From positions 1-11,854 of the forward strand of contig JAFMQT010000093.1 of the NCBI GenBank assembly GCA_017354515.1: a stretch of DNA of 11,854 bases, written 5' to 3'. Both the position numbers and the translations under genes were made by a program. Below, piece by piece: positions 1 to 6,601 of this stretch; within the stretch, counting starts at the first letter, position 1, and each line of letters starts with the position of its first letter. This stretch comes from Nocardia sp. (GTDB lineage Bacteria; Actinomycetota; Actinomycetes; Mycobacteriales; Mycobacteriaceae). The notes beneath the pieces were generated by a model that was not told where the DNA came from, ran no database searches, and worked only from the letters and a program-made list of their open reading frames with translations.

Positions 1-590
1 GCGAAATGGACGAGGGCATGGTCAAACTCGGCCTGCAGGCCGCCGCGGCCCGGGTGCCGTTCCTGCCGACCCGCGCCGGACTCGGTTCCGATGTGCTGAA
101 TTTCTGGGAGGGCGAGCTACGCACGGTCCGGTCCCCGTATCCGGATGCCGACGGCCGCACCGAAACCCTGGTCGCGATGCCCGCGCTGAATCTGGACGCC
201 ACCTTCGTGCACCTGGACCTCGGCGATGAGCACGGCAACGCCGCCTACACCGGAATCGATCCGTATATGGACGATCTGTTCTGCATGTCCGCGCGGCGTC
301 GATATCTGTCGGTGGATCGCGTGGTATCGACCGACGAATTGGTGAAGTCCGTTCCGGCACAGTCGATCATCCTGAACCGGATGATGGTCGACGGCGTAGT
401 GGAGGCGCCGAACGGCGCCCACCACACCTTCTCCGGAAGTTACGGCCGCGACGAGAAGTTCCAGCGCCACTATGTCGAGTCCGCCAAGGATCCGCAGGTG
501 TGGGCCGCGTTCAAGGCCCGCTATCTGGATGTCAGCGAGGACGAATACCAGTCCGCGATCGCCGAATTCGCGGCCCAGGAGGCGAAATGA
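1..590 (+). CDS. ipdA: IpdA, alpha subunit of steroid ring-opening CoA hydrolase (5' end missing)
   Basis: The reading frame is open from the left edge (first whole codon at 3) to TGA at 588-590, giving 195 C-terminal residues. M. tuberculosis IpdA has about 292, so roughly the first 97 are outside the window. IpdA and IpdB form a heteromer with the class I CoA-transferase fold. It acts as a hydrolase that opens the last carbocyclic ring, converting COCHEA-CoA to an open-chain CoA thioester in the cytoplasm. The visible part has the family's Gly/Asp-rich core (HLDLGDEHGNAAY) and the long charged C-terminal helix. The identification rests on this resemblance and on the ipdA-ipdB-ipdC order. 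The stop overlaps the ipdB start as ATGA, implying translational coupling and balanced subunit production. The promoter and start codon cannot be seen. Confidence 0.9.
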   Translation, partial: EMDEGMVKLGLQAAAARVPFLPTRAGLGSDVLNFWEGELRTVRSPYPDADGRTETLVAMPALNLDATFVHLDLGDEHGNAAYTGIDPYMDDLFCMSARRRYLSVDRVVSTDELVKSVPAQSIILNRMMVDGVVEAPNGAHHTFSGSYGRDEKFQRHYVESAKDPQVWAAFKARYLDVSEDEYQSAIAEFAAQEAK

Positions 591-1360
591 CCGACCAGAC
601 AGCCACCACCGAGACCGCGACCCGGGCCGAGGTGTGCGCGGTGGCCTGCGCCGAGATCTTCCGGGACGCGGGCGAGATCATGGCCAGCCCGATGTCGCCG
701 ACGCCGACCGTCGGCGCTCGGCTGGCGCGGCTGACCTTCGCACCGGATCTGCTGCTGACCGACGGTGAGGCGCTGTTCCTCGCCGAGACCCCGGCGCTGG
801 GCGCCAAAGCCGCGACCGAGGGCTGGATCCCGTTTCCCAAGGTATTCGACGTCCTGACCTGGGGTCGGCGGCACGTGATCATGGGCGCCAATCAGCTCGA
901 CCGGTTCGGCAATCAGAATCTGTCGGCCTTCGGCGAGTTGCAGCATCCGACCCGGCAGATGTTCGGCGTGCGCGGGGCTCCCGGTAACACCATCAACCAT
1001 CCGACCAGTTACTTCGTGCCGAAACACACCAAGCGCGTGTTCTGCGAGCAGGTCGATATCGTCTGCGGAATCGGTTACGACAAGGTCGATCCCGACAATC
1101 CCGCCTTCCGGTTCCACAACATCTATCGCGTGGTGAGCAATCTGGGGGTGTTCGATTTCGGCGGACCCGATCACACCATGCGGGCACTGTCGATCCATCC
1201 GGGCGTCACCGCCGCGGAGATCGCGGCGAACACCTCCTTCGAGATCGCCGGACTCGATACCGCCGAAACCACCCGGATCCCCACCGCGGAAGAGCTGCGG
1301 ATCATCCGGACAGTACTGGATCCCAAGGGAATTCGCGAAAAGGAAGTAGTATCCGCATGA
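587..1360 (+). CDS. ipdB: IpdB, beta subunit of steroid ring-opening CoA hydrolase
   Basis: Predicted 257 aa, close to the roughly 250 aa of M. tuberculosis IpdB. ATG at 587 (MTDQTATTET) is chosen because it overlaps the ipdA stop as ATGA and begins where similarity should begin. The frame stays open upstream to 500, but that part lies inside ipdA. IpdB is the partner of IpdA in the CoA-transferase-like hydrolase that cleaves the final ring of cholesterol. True CoA-transferase beta subunits carry a catalytic Glu in an ENG motif. The matching position here appears to be T58-D59-G60, so the transferase Glu is absent, as reported for IpdB. Other visible landmarks are VIMGANQLDRFGNQN (97-111) and the GAPGNTINHPTSYF segment (130-143). 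It ends in a 4-base overlap with ipdC. An acetate- or glutaconate-type CoA transferase is the alternative, but the context argues against it. Confidence 0.93.
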   Translation: MTDQTATTETATRAEVCAVACAEIFRDAGEIMASPMSPTPTVGARLARLTFAPDLLLTDGEALFLAETPALGAKAATEGWIPFPKVFDVLTWGRRHVIMGANQLDRFGNQNLSAFGELQHPTRQMFGVRGAPGNTINHPTSYFVPKHTKRVFCEQVDIVCGIGYDKVDPDNPAFRFHNIYRVVSNLGVFDFGGPDHTMRALSIHPGVTAAEIAANTSFEIAGLDTAETTRIPTAEELRIIRTVLDPKGIREKEVVSA

Positions 1361-2502
1361 CGTCCCGGATCCGTACCCCACTGACCGATCTGGTCGGGAT
1401 CGAGCACCCGATCGTGCAGACCGGAATGGGCTGGGTGGCCGGTCCTCGGCTGGCCGCGGCGACCTCGGAGGCCGGTGGGCTGGGCATCCTCGCCTCGGCC
1501 ACGATGACCTTCGCCGAACTCGAGGTCGCGATCGCGAAAACCAAGGCACACACCGCCAAACCGTTCGGCGTGAACATCCGCGCCGATGCCTCCGACGCCT
1601 CCGAGCGGATCGACCTGCTGATTCGCGAGGGTGTCAAGGTCGCCTCATTCGCGCTGGCCCCCAAGAAGGACCTCATCGCCCGGCTCAAGGACGCCGGTGT
1701 GGTTGTGGTGCCCTCGATCGGCGCGGCCAAACACGCGGTGAAGGTGGCGTCCTGGGGCGCGGACGCGGTGATCGTGCAGGGCGGTGAGGGCGGCGGGCAC
1801 ACCGGTCCGGTGGCGACCACCCTGCTGCTGCCCTCGGTGCTGGACGCGGTGGATATTCCGGTGGTCGCGGCCGGCGGATTCTTCGACGGCCGGGGGCTGG
1901 CCGCCGCCCTGTCTTACGGTGCGGCCGGTGTCGCGATGGGCACCCGGTTCCTGCTGACCCAGGACAGCAGCGTCCCCGACGAGGTCAAAGAGCAGTATCT
2001 GACCCGGGGACTACAGGACACCGTGGTCTCACTCAAGGTCGACGGTATGCCGCACCGGGTGCTCAATACCGAACTGGTGGACCGGCTGGAACATTCCGGC
2101 AACTGGCGTGGCCTGACCGCCGCGGTATCCAATGCCGCGAAATTCAAATCTATGACCGGTATGAAATGGTCGGCCATCGTCCGCGACGGCCTCGCCATGC
2201 GAAAGACCAAGGACCTCACCTGGTCCCAGGTCATCATGGCAGCCAATACCCCGATGCTGCTCAAAGCCGGTCTGGTGGAGGGCAATACCCAGGCCGGGGT
2301 GCTGGCGGCCGGTCAGGTCACCGGAATCATCGAGGATCTGCCCACGGTCGCCGAACTGGTGGAACGAATCATCGAGGAGGCGGTGGACCGGATCGATGTG
2401 CTGGCGGCGCTGCGACAGTCCGAGACATCATCATATGTGACGCCGCGCAACACTAACTTGTCACCTGAACAGTTCGGGTTGACGGAACCGGACACGGCAT
2501 AG
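1357..2502 (+). CDS. ipdC: IpdC, flavin-dependent oxidoreductase of the nitronate monooxygenase family
   Basis: Predicted 381 aa, starting at the ATG that overlaps the ipdB stop (ATGA, 1357-1360). The protein is a TIM barrel of the 2-nitropropane dioxygenase (nitronate monooxygenase) family, which binds FMN. Visible motifs are the N-terminal PIVQTGMGWVAGP (18-30), the glycine-rich GGEGGGHTG (142-150), the phosphate-binding VVAAGGFFDGRG (169-180) and MGTRFLLT (194-201). In the steroid pathway IpdC acts on the indane-carboxyl-CoA intermediate left after HIP side-chain shortening. It works with IpdF to give the conjugated dioxo intermediate that is opened next; I am less sure of the order of the IpdC and IpdF steps. 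The last gene of the ipdABC block, it is followed by a hairpin region and the lipase gene. The family name nitronate monooxygenase should not be read as its physiological role here. Confidence 0.9.
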   Translation: MTSRIRTPLTDLVGIEHPIVQTGMGWVAGPRLAAATSEAGGLGILASATMTFAELEVAIAKTKAHTAKPFGVNIRADASDASERIDLLIREGVKVASFALAPKKDLIARLKDAGVVVVPSIGAAKHAVKVASWGADAVIVQGGEGGGHTGPVATTLLLPSVLDAVDIPVVAAGGFFDGRGLAAALSYGAAGVAMGTRFLLTQDSSVPDEVKEQYLTRGLQDTVVSLKVDGMPHRVLNTELVDRLEHSGNWRGLTAAVSNAAKFKSMTGMKWSAIVRDGLAMRKTKDLTWSQVIMAANTPMLLKAGLVEGNTQAGVLAAGQVTGIIEDLPTVAELVERIIEEAVDRIDVLAALRQSETSSYVTPRNTNLSPEQFGLTEPDTA

Positions 2503-2505
2503 AGA

Positions 2506-2547
2506 CTACCAACCAGTAATCCGGACATAGGAGTCCGGTGATGGTAG
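2506..2547 (+). promoter_or_regulatory. Nested inverted repeats in the ipdC-lipase spacer
   Basis: The 57-bp gap between ipdC and the lipase gene holds two nested perfect inverted repeats. The inner pair is CCGGAC (2521-2526) and GTCCGG (2533-2538) around a 6-base loop. The outer pair is CTACCA (2506-2511) and TGGTAG (2542-2547), with unequal unpaired stretches of 9 and 3 bases between the arms. The outer right arm touches the lipase ribosome binding site (GAAGGGG, about 2547-2553). No T tract follows, so a classical intrinsic terminator is unlikely. It could be an operator, a leader structure masking the ribosome binding site, or a processing signal. There is no KstR2-like sequence in this gap. 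Confidence 0.4.
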
Positions 2548-2559
2548 AAGGGGACCGCT

Positions 2560-3882
2560 GTGAGGAGAGGGCGACTCGTCCTACAGATCGCGACAGCCGT
2601 GGCCGCGGTGTCATTACTGTTCGGATCGGCCACGACCGCCGCACCGAAAGCACACGCGGGAACGGATCCGTTCTTCAACTACACCGGATCGGTGCCGTTG
2701 TCGAAGATCGCACCCGGGACCGTCCTGGCGACCCGGACGCTGCCCTATCACATGGTCGGCATTCCGACCCCGGTCAACGCGGTGCAGATCCTGTATCGGA
2801 CCTTCGACGCCCAGCAGCGTCCGACGGTGAACGTCACGTCGGTGCTGCAGCCACCGACCGGTGTGGATCCGAAACGAGCCGTCGCCTACCAGTCGTTCTA
2901 CGACTCCCTCAATCCGGACGACTCCCCCTCGCGGTCGATCGCCGGCGGCGGGGTCTCACTCGGCGGCGCGGTCAACGACGCCGAGACGAATATGATCGCG
3001 CCGATGCTGGCCCAGGGATATTCGGTGATCATCGCCGACACCGAGGGCCGGACCGCCGATTTCGCGGCCGGACCGGAATACGGGATGGCCACCCTCGACT
3101 CGATTCGCGCCGCTACCGGCGCCAAGGGCGCGACCGGACTGAATCCGGATACCCGCATCGCGATGTACGGGTACTCCGGCGGCGCGATCGCCACCAACTG
3201 GGCCGCGGCGATGGCCCCGAGCTACGCCCCGGATGTCAACCGGCACCTGATCGGCGCGGCCGAGGGCGGTCTGCTGGTCAATCCGGTCCGCAATCTGCGC
3301 TATGTGAACGGCAGCTTCGGCTGGGCCGGAGTCGCGGCCATGGCGATCATCGGTATCGGCCGCTCCTACAACGTGGACTTCTCCCCGTATATGAACGGTT
3401 TCGGCGCGAAGCTGGTGAATCAGCTGCACAGCGCTTCGATCGCCAATGTGCTGTTCCAGTATCCGGGTTTGACCTGGGATCAGATGGTCAAGCCGCAGTA
3501 CGCCGATCCGCGCAATGTGCCGCCGTTCGTCCAGGCCGCGCCCAAGATCGACCTGGGCTTGGCGCCGACGCCCACCGTGCCGATGTATATCGCCCAGGGT
3601 GCCAACGGAATCCTGGAGGGCACCGACGGCTCCAAACCGACCATCGGCCGCGGTGACGGCGTCATGATCGCCGCGGATGTGCGTTCGCTGGCGCGGCAGT
3701 ACTGCTCGACCGGCAATTCGCACATCATGCATCAGCAGTACGACCTGTTCAGCCACGTTCCGACGATGATGGCCTGGGCCACTCAGATGCTGGGCTGGGT
3801 CAACGACCGCTTCGCGGGCGCCCCCGCGCCGAGCAACTGCGGCGGCATCGCACCGGGTAATCCGCTCAACCCGCCGATGTGA
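2560..3882 (+). CDS. Secreted LIP-family lipase/esterase (alpha/beta hydrolase)
   Basis: Predicted 440 aa from a GTG at 2560, preceded by GAAGGGG with a 5-6 base spacing. Residues 1-33 form a Sec-type signal peptide: basic MRRGR, a hydrophobic core to about residue 22, and a likely cut after AHA (31-33). There is no lipobox, so the product should be exported and released. The mature protein resembles the secretory lipase (LIP) family of Nocardia and mycobacteria. The nucleophile elbow is GYSGG (204-208, Ser206), and the likely catalytic His is H399 in FSHV. The acid residue is less clear: the usual xHDxxxP-type element is replaced by a long Gly-rich segment around 346-368 containing D356 and D366. 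C382 and C427 are the only cysteines of the mature chain and could form a disulphide. A strong terminator follows. The substrate is unknown; ester-linked lipids including steryl esters are possible but unsupported. Confidence 0.88.
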   Translation: MRRGRLVLQIATAVAAVSLLFGSATTAAPKAHAGTDPFFNYTGSVPLSKIAPGTVLATRTLPYHMVGIPTPVNAVQILYRTFDAQQRPTVNVTSVLQPPTGVDPKRAVAYQSFYDSLNPDDSPSRSIAGGGVSLGGAVNDAETNMIAPMLAQGYSVIIADTEGRTADFAAGPEYGMATLDSIRAATGAKGATGLNPDTRIAMYGYSGGAIATNWAAAMAPSYAPDVNRHLIGAAEGGLLVNPVRNLRYVNGSFGWAGVAAMAIIGIGRSYNVDFSPYMNGFGAKLVNQLHSASIANVLFQYPGLTWDQMVKPQYADPRNVPPFVQAAPKIDLGLAPTPTVPMYIAQGANGILEGTDGSKPTIGRGDGVMIAADVRSLARQYCSTGNSHIMHQQYDLFSHVPTMMAWATQMLGWVNDRFAGAPAPSNCGGIAPGNPLNPPM

Positions 3883-3901
3883 GCGAATAACTCCGGATAC
3901 G

Positions 3902-3940
3902 CCACGGGCCCCGCGAATATCGCGGGGCCCGTGGTGTTTT
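3902..3940 (+). terminator. Intrinsic terminator after the lipase gene
   Basis: A perfect 15-bp inverted repeat (3902-3916 pairing with 3920-3934) with a 3-base loop (ATA) lies 19 bases after the lipase stop and is followed by GTGTTTT. This is a very stable G+C-rich stem with a short T run, suited to stopping plus-strand transcription before it enters the convergent fadA6 gene. Read on the minus strand it lacks a T tract, but the stem may still slow or stop transcripts coming from fadA6. Confidence 0.88.
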
Positions 3941-3953
3941 CGGTGCTGTACGG

Positions 3954-3996
3954 CTCAGAGTCGTGGCACCTCAGAGTCGTGGTACCTCAGAGCCGT
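3954..3996. repeat. 16-bp tandem repeat at the 3' end of fadA6
   Basis: Two adjacent 16-bp units, CTCAGAGTCGTGGCAC (3954-3969) and CTCAGAGTCGTGGTAC (3970-3985), differ at one base. An 11-base partial third unit (3986-3996, one further difference) runs into the fadA6 coding end. The fadA6 stop (TCA on the plus strand, 3987-3989) lies in the third unit, and each unit carries the same TGA on the minus strand. The unit length is not a multiple of three, so the copies are not in the same frame. Confidence 0.8.
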
Positions 3997-5168
3997 TCGA
4001 TGATGGTGGCATTCGCGGTGCCGCCGCCCTCGCAGATGGTCAACAGGCCGTAGCGACCGCCGACGCGCTCGAGTTCGTGCACCAGGGTGGCGAACAGTTT
4101 TGCGCCGGTGGCGCCGAGCGGATGACCGAGTGCGATCGCACCGCCGTGCACATTCACCCGGTCCGGATTCGCACCGATCTCCTGCAACCACGCCAGCACG
4201 ACGGGCGCGAAGGCCTCGTTGATTTCGACCACATCGATATCGTCGATGGTCAGGCCGGACTTCTCCAGCGCCCACCGGGTGGCCGGAATGGGTCCGGTGA
4301 GCATGTAGATCGGATCCGCGCCGCGGGCGCTGACATGCAGGATGCGGGCCTTCGGGGTGAGCCCGTACTCGGCGACCGCCCACTCGGAGGCGAGCAGGGT
4401 GGCGCTGGCGCCGTCGGAGATCTGGCTGGCGACCGCCGCCGTGAGCCGGCTGCCCTCGCCGAGCGGTTTGAGACCGGCCATCTTCTCCAGGCTGGTCTCG
4501 CGCGGGCCCTCGTCCACCCGGAAGTCTCCGACCGGCACGATCTCCCGCTCGAAGATGCCCTCGGCGATGGCCTTGCGAGCGCGCTCATGGCTGCGCAGCG
4601 CCCACTGCTCCATATCCTCGCGGGTGATATCCCATTTCTCGGCGATCAGCTGAGCGCCGTTGAACTGGGAGACCTCGGCGTTACCGTAACGGCTGTCCCA
4701 GCCCGTCGAACCCGCGAAGGGGGTTTCGAAACCGTATTCGCGCCCGGCCAGCATGGCCGACGAGATTGGCAGCGCGCTCATATTCTGCACACCACCGGCG
4801 ACGATCACTTCGGCGGTGCCGCTCATGATGGCCTGGGCGCCGAAATTGATGGCCTGCTGGCTGGATCCGCACTGCCGGTCCACCGTCACACCGGGGACCT
4901 TCTGCGGATATCCGGCCGCCAGCCATGCGGTGCGGGCGATATTGCCGGCCTGCGGCCCGATGGCATCGACACAGCCGAAGATCACATCGTCGACATTCGC
5001 GGGATCAATCGTGTTGCGGCCCAACAGACCCTGCAGGGCGGCCGCGCCCAGATCGGCCGGATGCACAGCGGCCAGCGATCCACCGCGCTTGCCGACCGCG
5101 GTCCGTACGGCGTCGATGACGTAGGCCTCGCGCACCGGCGTGTACCGGGGGCGTTCGGATGTGGACAT
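3987..5168 (-). CDS. fadA6: FadA6, acetyl-CoA acyltransferase (thiolase) of steroid ring degradation
   Basis: Predicted 393 aa, near the 386 aa of M. tuberculosis FadA6. ATG at 5168 is preceded by AGGAG with a 6-base spacing; the TAG stop of kstR2 immediately precedes that AGGAG. All thiolase landmarks are present. The acyl-accepting Cys is C100 in VDRQCGSSQQA, NEAF is at 317-320, the catalytic His is H349 in GGAIALGHPLG, and the second active-site Cys is C379 in CEGGGTANA. It should cleave a 3-oxoacyl-CoA, releasing a short acyl-CoA. In the KstR2 regulon it is placed in the late beta-oxidation steps after the rings are open, and possibly in HIP side-chain shortening. The gene is fourth in the fadE30-ipdF-kstR2-fadA6 operon, 9 bases after kstR2, and converges on the lipase gene. 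Confidence 0.93.
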   Translation of the reverse strand: MSTSERPRYTPVREAYVIDAVRTAVGKRGGSLAAVHPADLGAAALQGLLGRNTIDPANVDDVIFGCVDAIGPQAGNIARTAWLAAGYPQKVPGVTVDRQCGSSQQAINFGAQAIMSGTAEVIVAGGVQNMSALPISSAMLAGREYGFETPFAGSTGWDSRYGNAEVSQFNGAQLIAEKWDITREDMEQWALRSHERARKAIAEGIFEREIVPVGDFRVDEGPRETSLEKMAGLKPLGEGSRLTAAVASQISDGASATLLASEWAVAEYGLTPKARILHVSARGADPIYMLTGPIPATRWALEKSGLTIDDIDVVEINEAFAPVVLAWLQEIGANPDRVNVHGGAIALGHPLGATGAKLFATLVHELERVGGRYGLLTICEGGGTANATIIERL

Positions 5169-5177
5169 GTGCGTCTC

Positions 5178-5798
5178 CTATTCGGATGTGCCGGAACGGT
5201 TTTCGGGATTGATGAGGCCGTCGAGCACGATGGTGAGGTATTGCTTGGCCAGGATGTCGGCGGTGATCCGGCCACCGGGCCGATACCAGCGAACCGCCAC
5301 CCATACGGTGTCGCGCAGGAAGCGGAAGGCGAGTTCGACGTCGAGTTCGGGCCGGAAACTGCCGTCCCGCACACCATCGGTGAGCACCGTGCGCCACAGC
5401 TCCCGGAATTCCCGGTTGTACTCGGCGATGTACTCGAAACGCGGTGACTCACCGAGCCTTTTGGCCTCGGCCTGATAGATCGCCACCGCGGAGTGCCAGC
5501 GGTCGAAGGATTCGCACGAGGCGATGACCAGAGCCTCCAGACTCGCGCGCGGGGACAGTTTCGCGGCGACGATCTCGCGATACCGGCCGAACAGCTCGTC
5601 GAGGAATCCGCGCAGGATCTCATCGACCATCGATTCTTTGGAATCGAAATGGTGGTACAGGCTGCCCGACAGAATTCCGGCGGCGTCGGCGATATCGCGG
5701 ACCGTGGTGGCGCGCAAGCCACGTTCGGCGAACATTCCCGCGGCCAGCGCGAGCAGTTCCGCGCGCCGGCCCGAGACCTCGGCTTTGGCGGCCATCAT
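5178..5798 (-). CDS. kstR2: KstR2, TetR-family repressor of the HIP catabolic regulon
   Basis: Predicted 206 aa (M. tuberculosis KstR2 is about 200). The ATG at 5798 overlaps the ipdF stop as ATGA; a second Met follows directly. The N-terminal TetR helix-turn-helix spans about residues 31-51 (TTVRDIADAAG, then SGSLYHHF), with the family's KES helix after it. The C-terminal domain is alpha-helical and binds ligand. KstR2 represses the ring C/D genes and is released by HIP-CoA, the product of FadD3. R162 and W166 (LRDTVW) appear to match the conserved Arg/Trp pair that I recall lining the HIP-CoA cleft in the M. tuberculosis structure. Assignment is supported by its position between ipdF and fadA6 and by a perfect consensus operator at 7836-7849. 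Being inside an operon driven from that site, it should repress its own synthesis. Confidence 0.94.
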   Translation of the reverse strand: MMAAKAEVSGRRAELLALAAGMFAERGLRATTVRDIADAAGILSGSLYHHFDSKESMVDEILRGFLDELFGRYREIVAAKLSPRASLEALVIASCESFDRWHSAVAIYQAEAKRLGESPRFEYIAEYNREFRELWRTVLTDGVRDGSFRPELDVELAFRFLRDTVWVAVRWYRPGGRITADILAKQYLTIVLDGLINPENRSGTSE

Positions 5799-6589
5799 GC
5801 GCGCTGACTGCTGACCGAGACCACCTCGCCGGTCATATACGAGGTGTAGTCGCTGGCCAGCATGGCGATGGTGGTAGCGACCTCCCAGGGTTCGGCGGCC
5901 CGGCCGAAGGCCTCGCCGGCGGAGAGGCGATCGAGCAGTTCGGTGGAGCTGACCTTGTCCAGGAAGGCGTGCCGGGCGATGCTGGGTGATACGGCGTTGA
6001 TCCGCACGCCCAGTTCGGCCGCCTCGACCGCGCTGCAGCGGGTCAGCGCCATCACCCCGGCCTTGGCGGCGGCGTAATGGGCCTGGCCGTGCTGGGCGCG
6101 CCAGCCCAGCACGCTCGCGTTGTTGACGATCACGCCGCCGTGCCCGGCTGTGCGGAAGTAGTTCAGCGCGGCGCGCGTACAGCGGAAGGTCCCGTTGAGC
6201 GTGATGTCGAGAACCTTGTCCCACTGCTCGTCGGTCATATCGACAACCGGTGTCTCCCCGCCCAATCCGGCGTTGTTGACCGCGATATCGATGCGGCCCA
6301 AGCGCTGCGCGGCGGCCCGGTACAGTTCGTCGACCTGTTCGGTACTGGTGACATCACAAACCACCGAGCCGACCCGGCGCTGCGGGAACGCCGCGGCGAG
6401 TTCCTCCGCGGTCTGCTTCAGGCGGCGTTCGTGCCAGTCCGAGACCACGACGTCACCGCCTTCTTCGAGGATGCGGCGGGCGGTGGCCGAGCCGATTCCG
6501 GTCCCGGCGGCGGCGGTGACCACCGCGACCCGGTCGGTCAGCAGGCCGTGGCCCGGGGTGGGCTCGGGGGCAATGGACAGGTCCGGCAC
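5795..6589 (-). CDS. ipdF: IpdF, short-chain dehydrogenase/reductase acting on steroid-derived indane-CoA
   Basis: Predicted 264 aa from GTG at 6589 (M. tuberculosis Rv3559c is about 262 aa). GAAGGGA lies 6 bases upstream, which settles the start. It is a classical SDR with a Rossmann fold. The nucleotide-binding turn is TAAAGTGIG (25-33), one residue longer than the usual TGxxxGIG and lacking its first Gly. NNAG is at 105-108. The catalytic set is N132, S159, Y172 and K176 (YAAAK). In the pathway IpdF interconverts the 5-hydroxy and 5-oxo forms of the indane-carboxyl-CoA intermediate, preparing it with IpdC for ring opening. Use of NAD(H) or NADP(H) cannot be decided by eye. The gene starts 12 bases after the fadE30 stop and overlaps kstR2 by 4 bases. 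Confidence 0.9.
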   Translation of the reverse strand: MPDLSIAPEPTPGHGLLTDRVAVVTAAAGTGIGSATARRILEEGGDVVVSDWHERRLKQTAEELAAAFPQRRVGSVVCDVTSTEQVDELYRAAAQRLGRIDIAVNNAGLGGETPVVDMTDEQWDKVLDITLNGTFRCTRAALNYFRTAGHGGVIVNNASVLGWRAQHGQAHYAAAKAGVMALTRCSAVEAAELGVRINAVSPSIARHAFLDKVSSTELLDRLSAGEAFGRAAEPWEVATTIAMLASDYTSYMTGEVVSVSSQRA

Positions 6590-6601
6590 GGGAAATCCCT
6601 T

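Noticed and set aside
500..586. Upstream extension of ipdB inside ipdA
   Set aside because: The extension is low-complexity Arg/Gly sequence within ipdA; the ATGA overlap at 587 fits the coupling seen elsewhere in the cluster.
2449..2463. Possible KstR2 half-site near the ipdC end (ACTTGT)
   Set aside because: Only the right half resembles the consensus, the left half fails, and it lies in coding sequence.
2479..2507. Possible promoter TTGACG with a TAGAGA or GAGACT partner for the lipase gene
   Set aside because: Neither candidate -10 combines a good sequence with proper spacing, and the TTGACG lies inside the ipdC coding end, so it is not supported as a feature.
3963..5447. A 494-codon open frame on the plus strand opposite fadA6 and kstR2
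   Set aside because: It is a shadow of the thiolase and repressor genes, with no recognisable motif and no plausible ribosome binding site in context.
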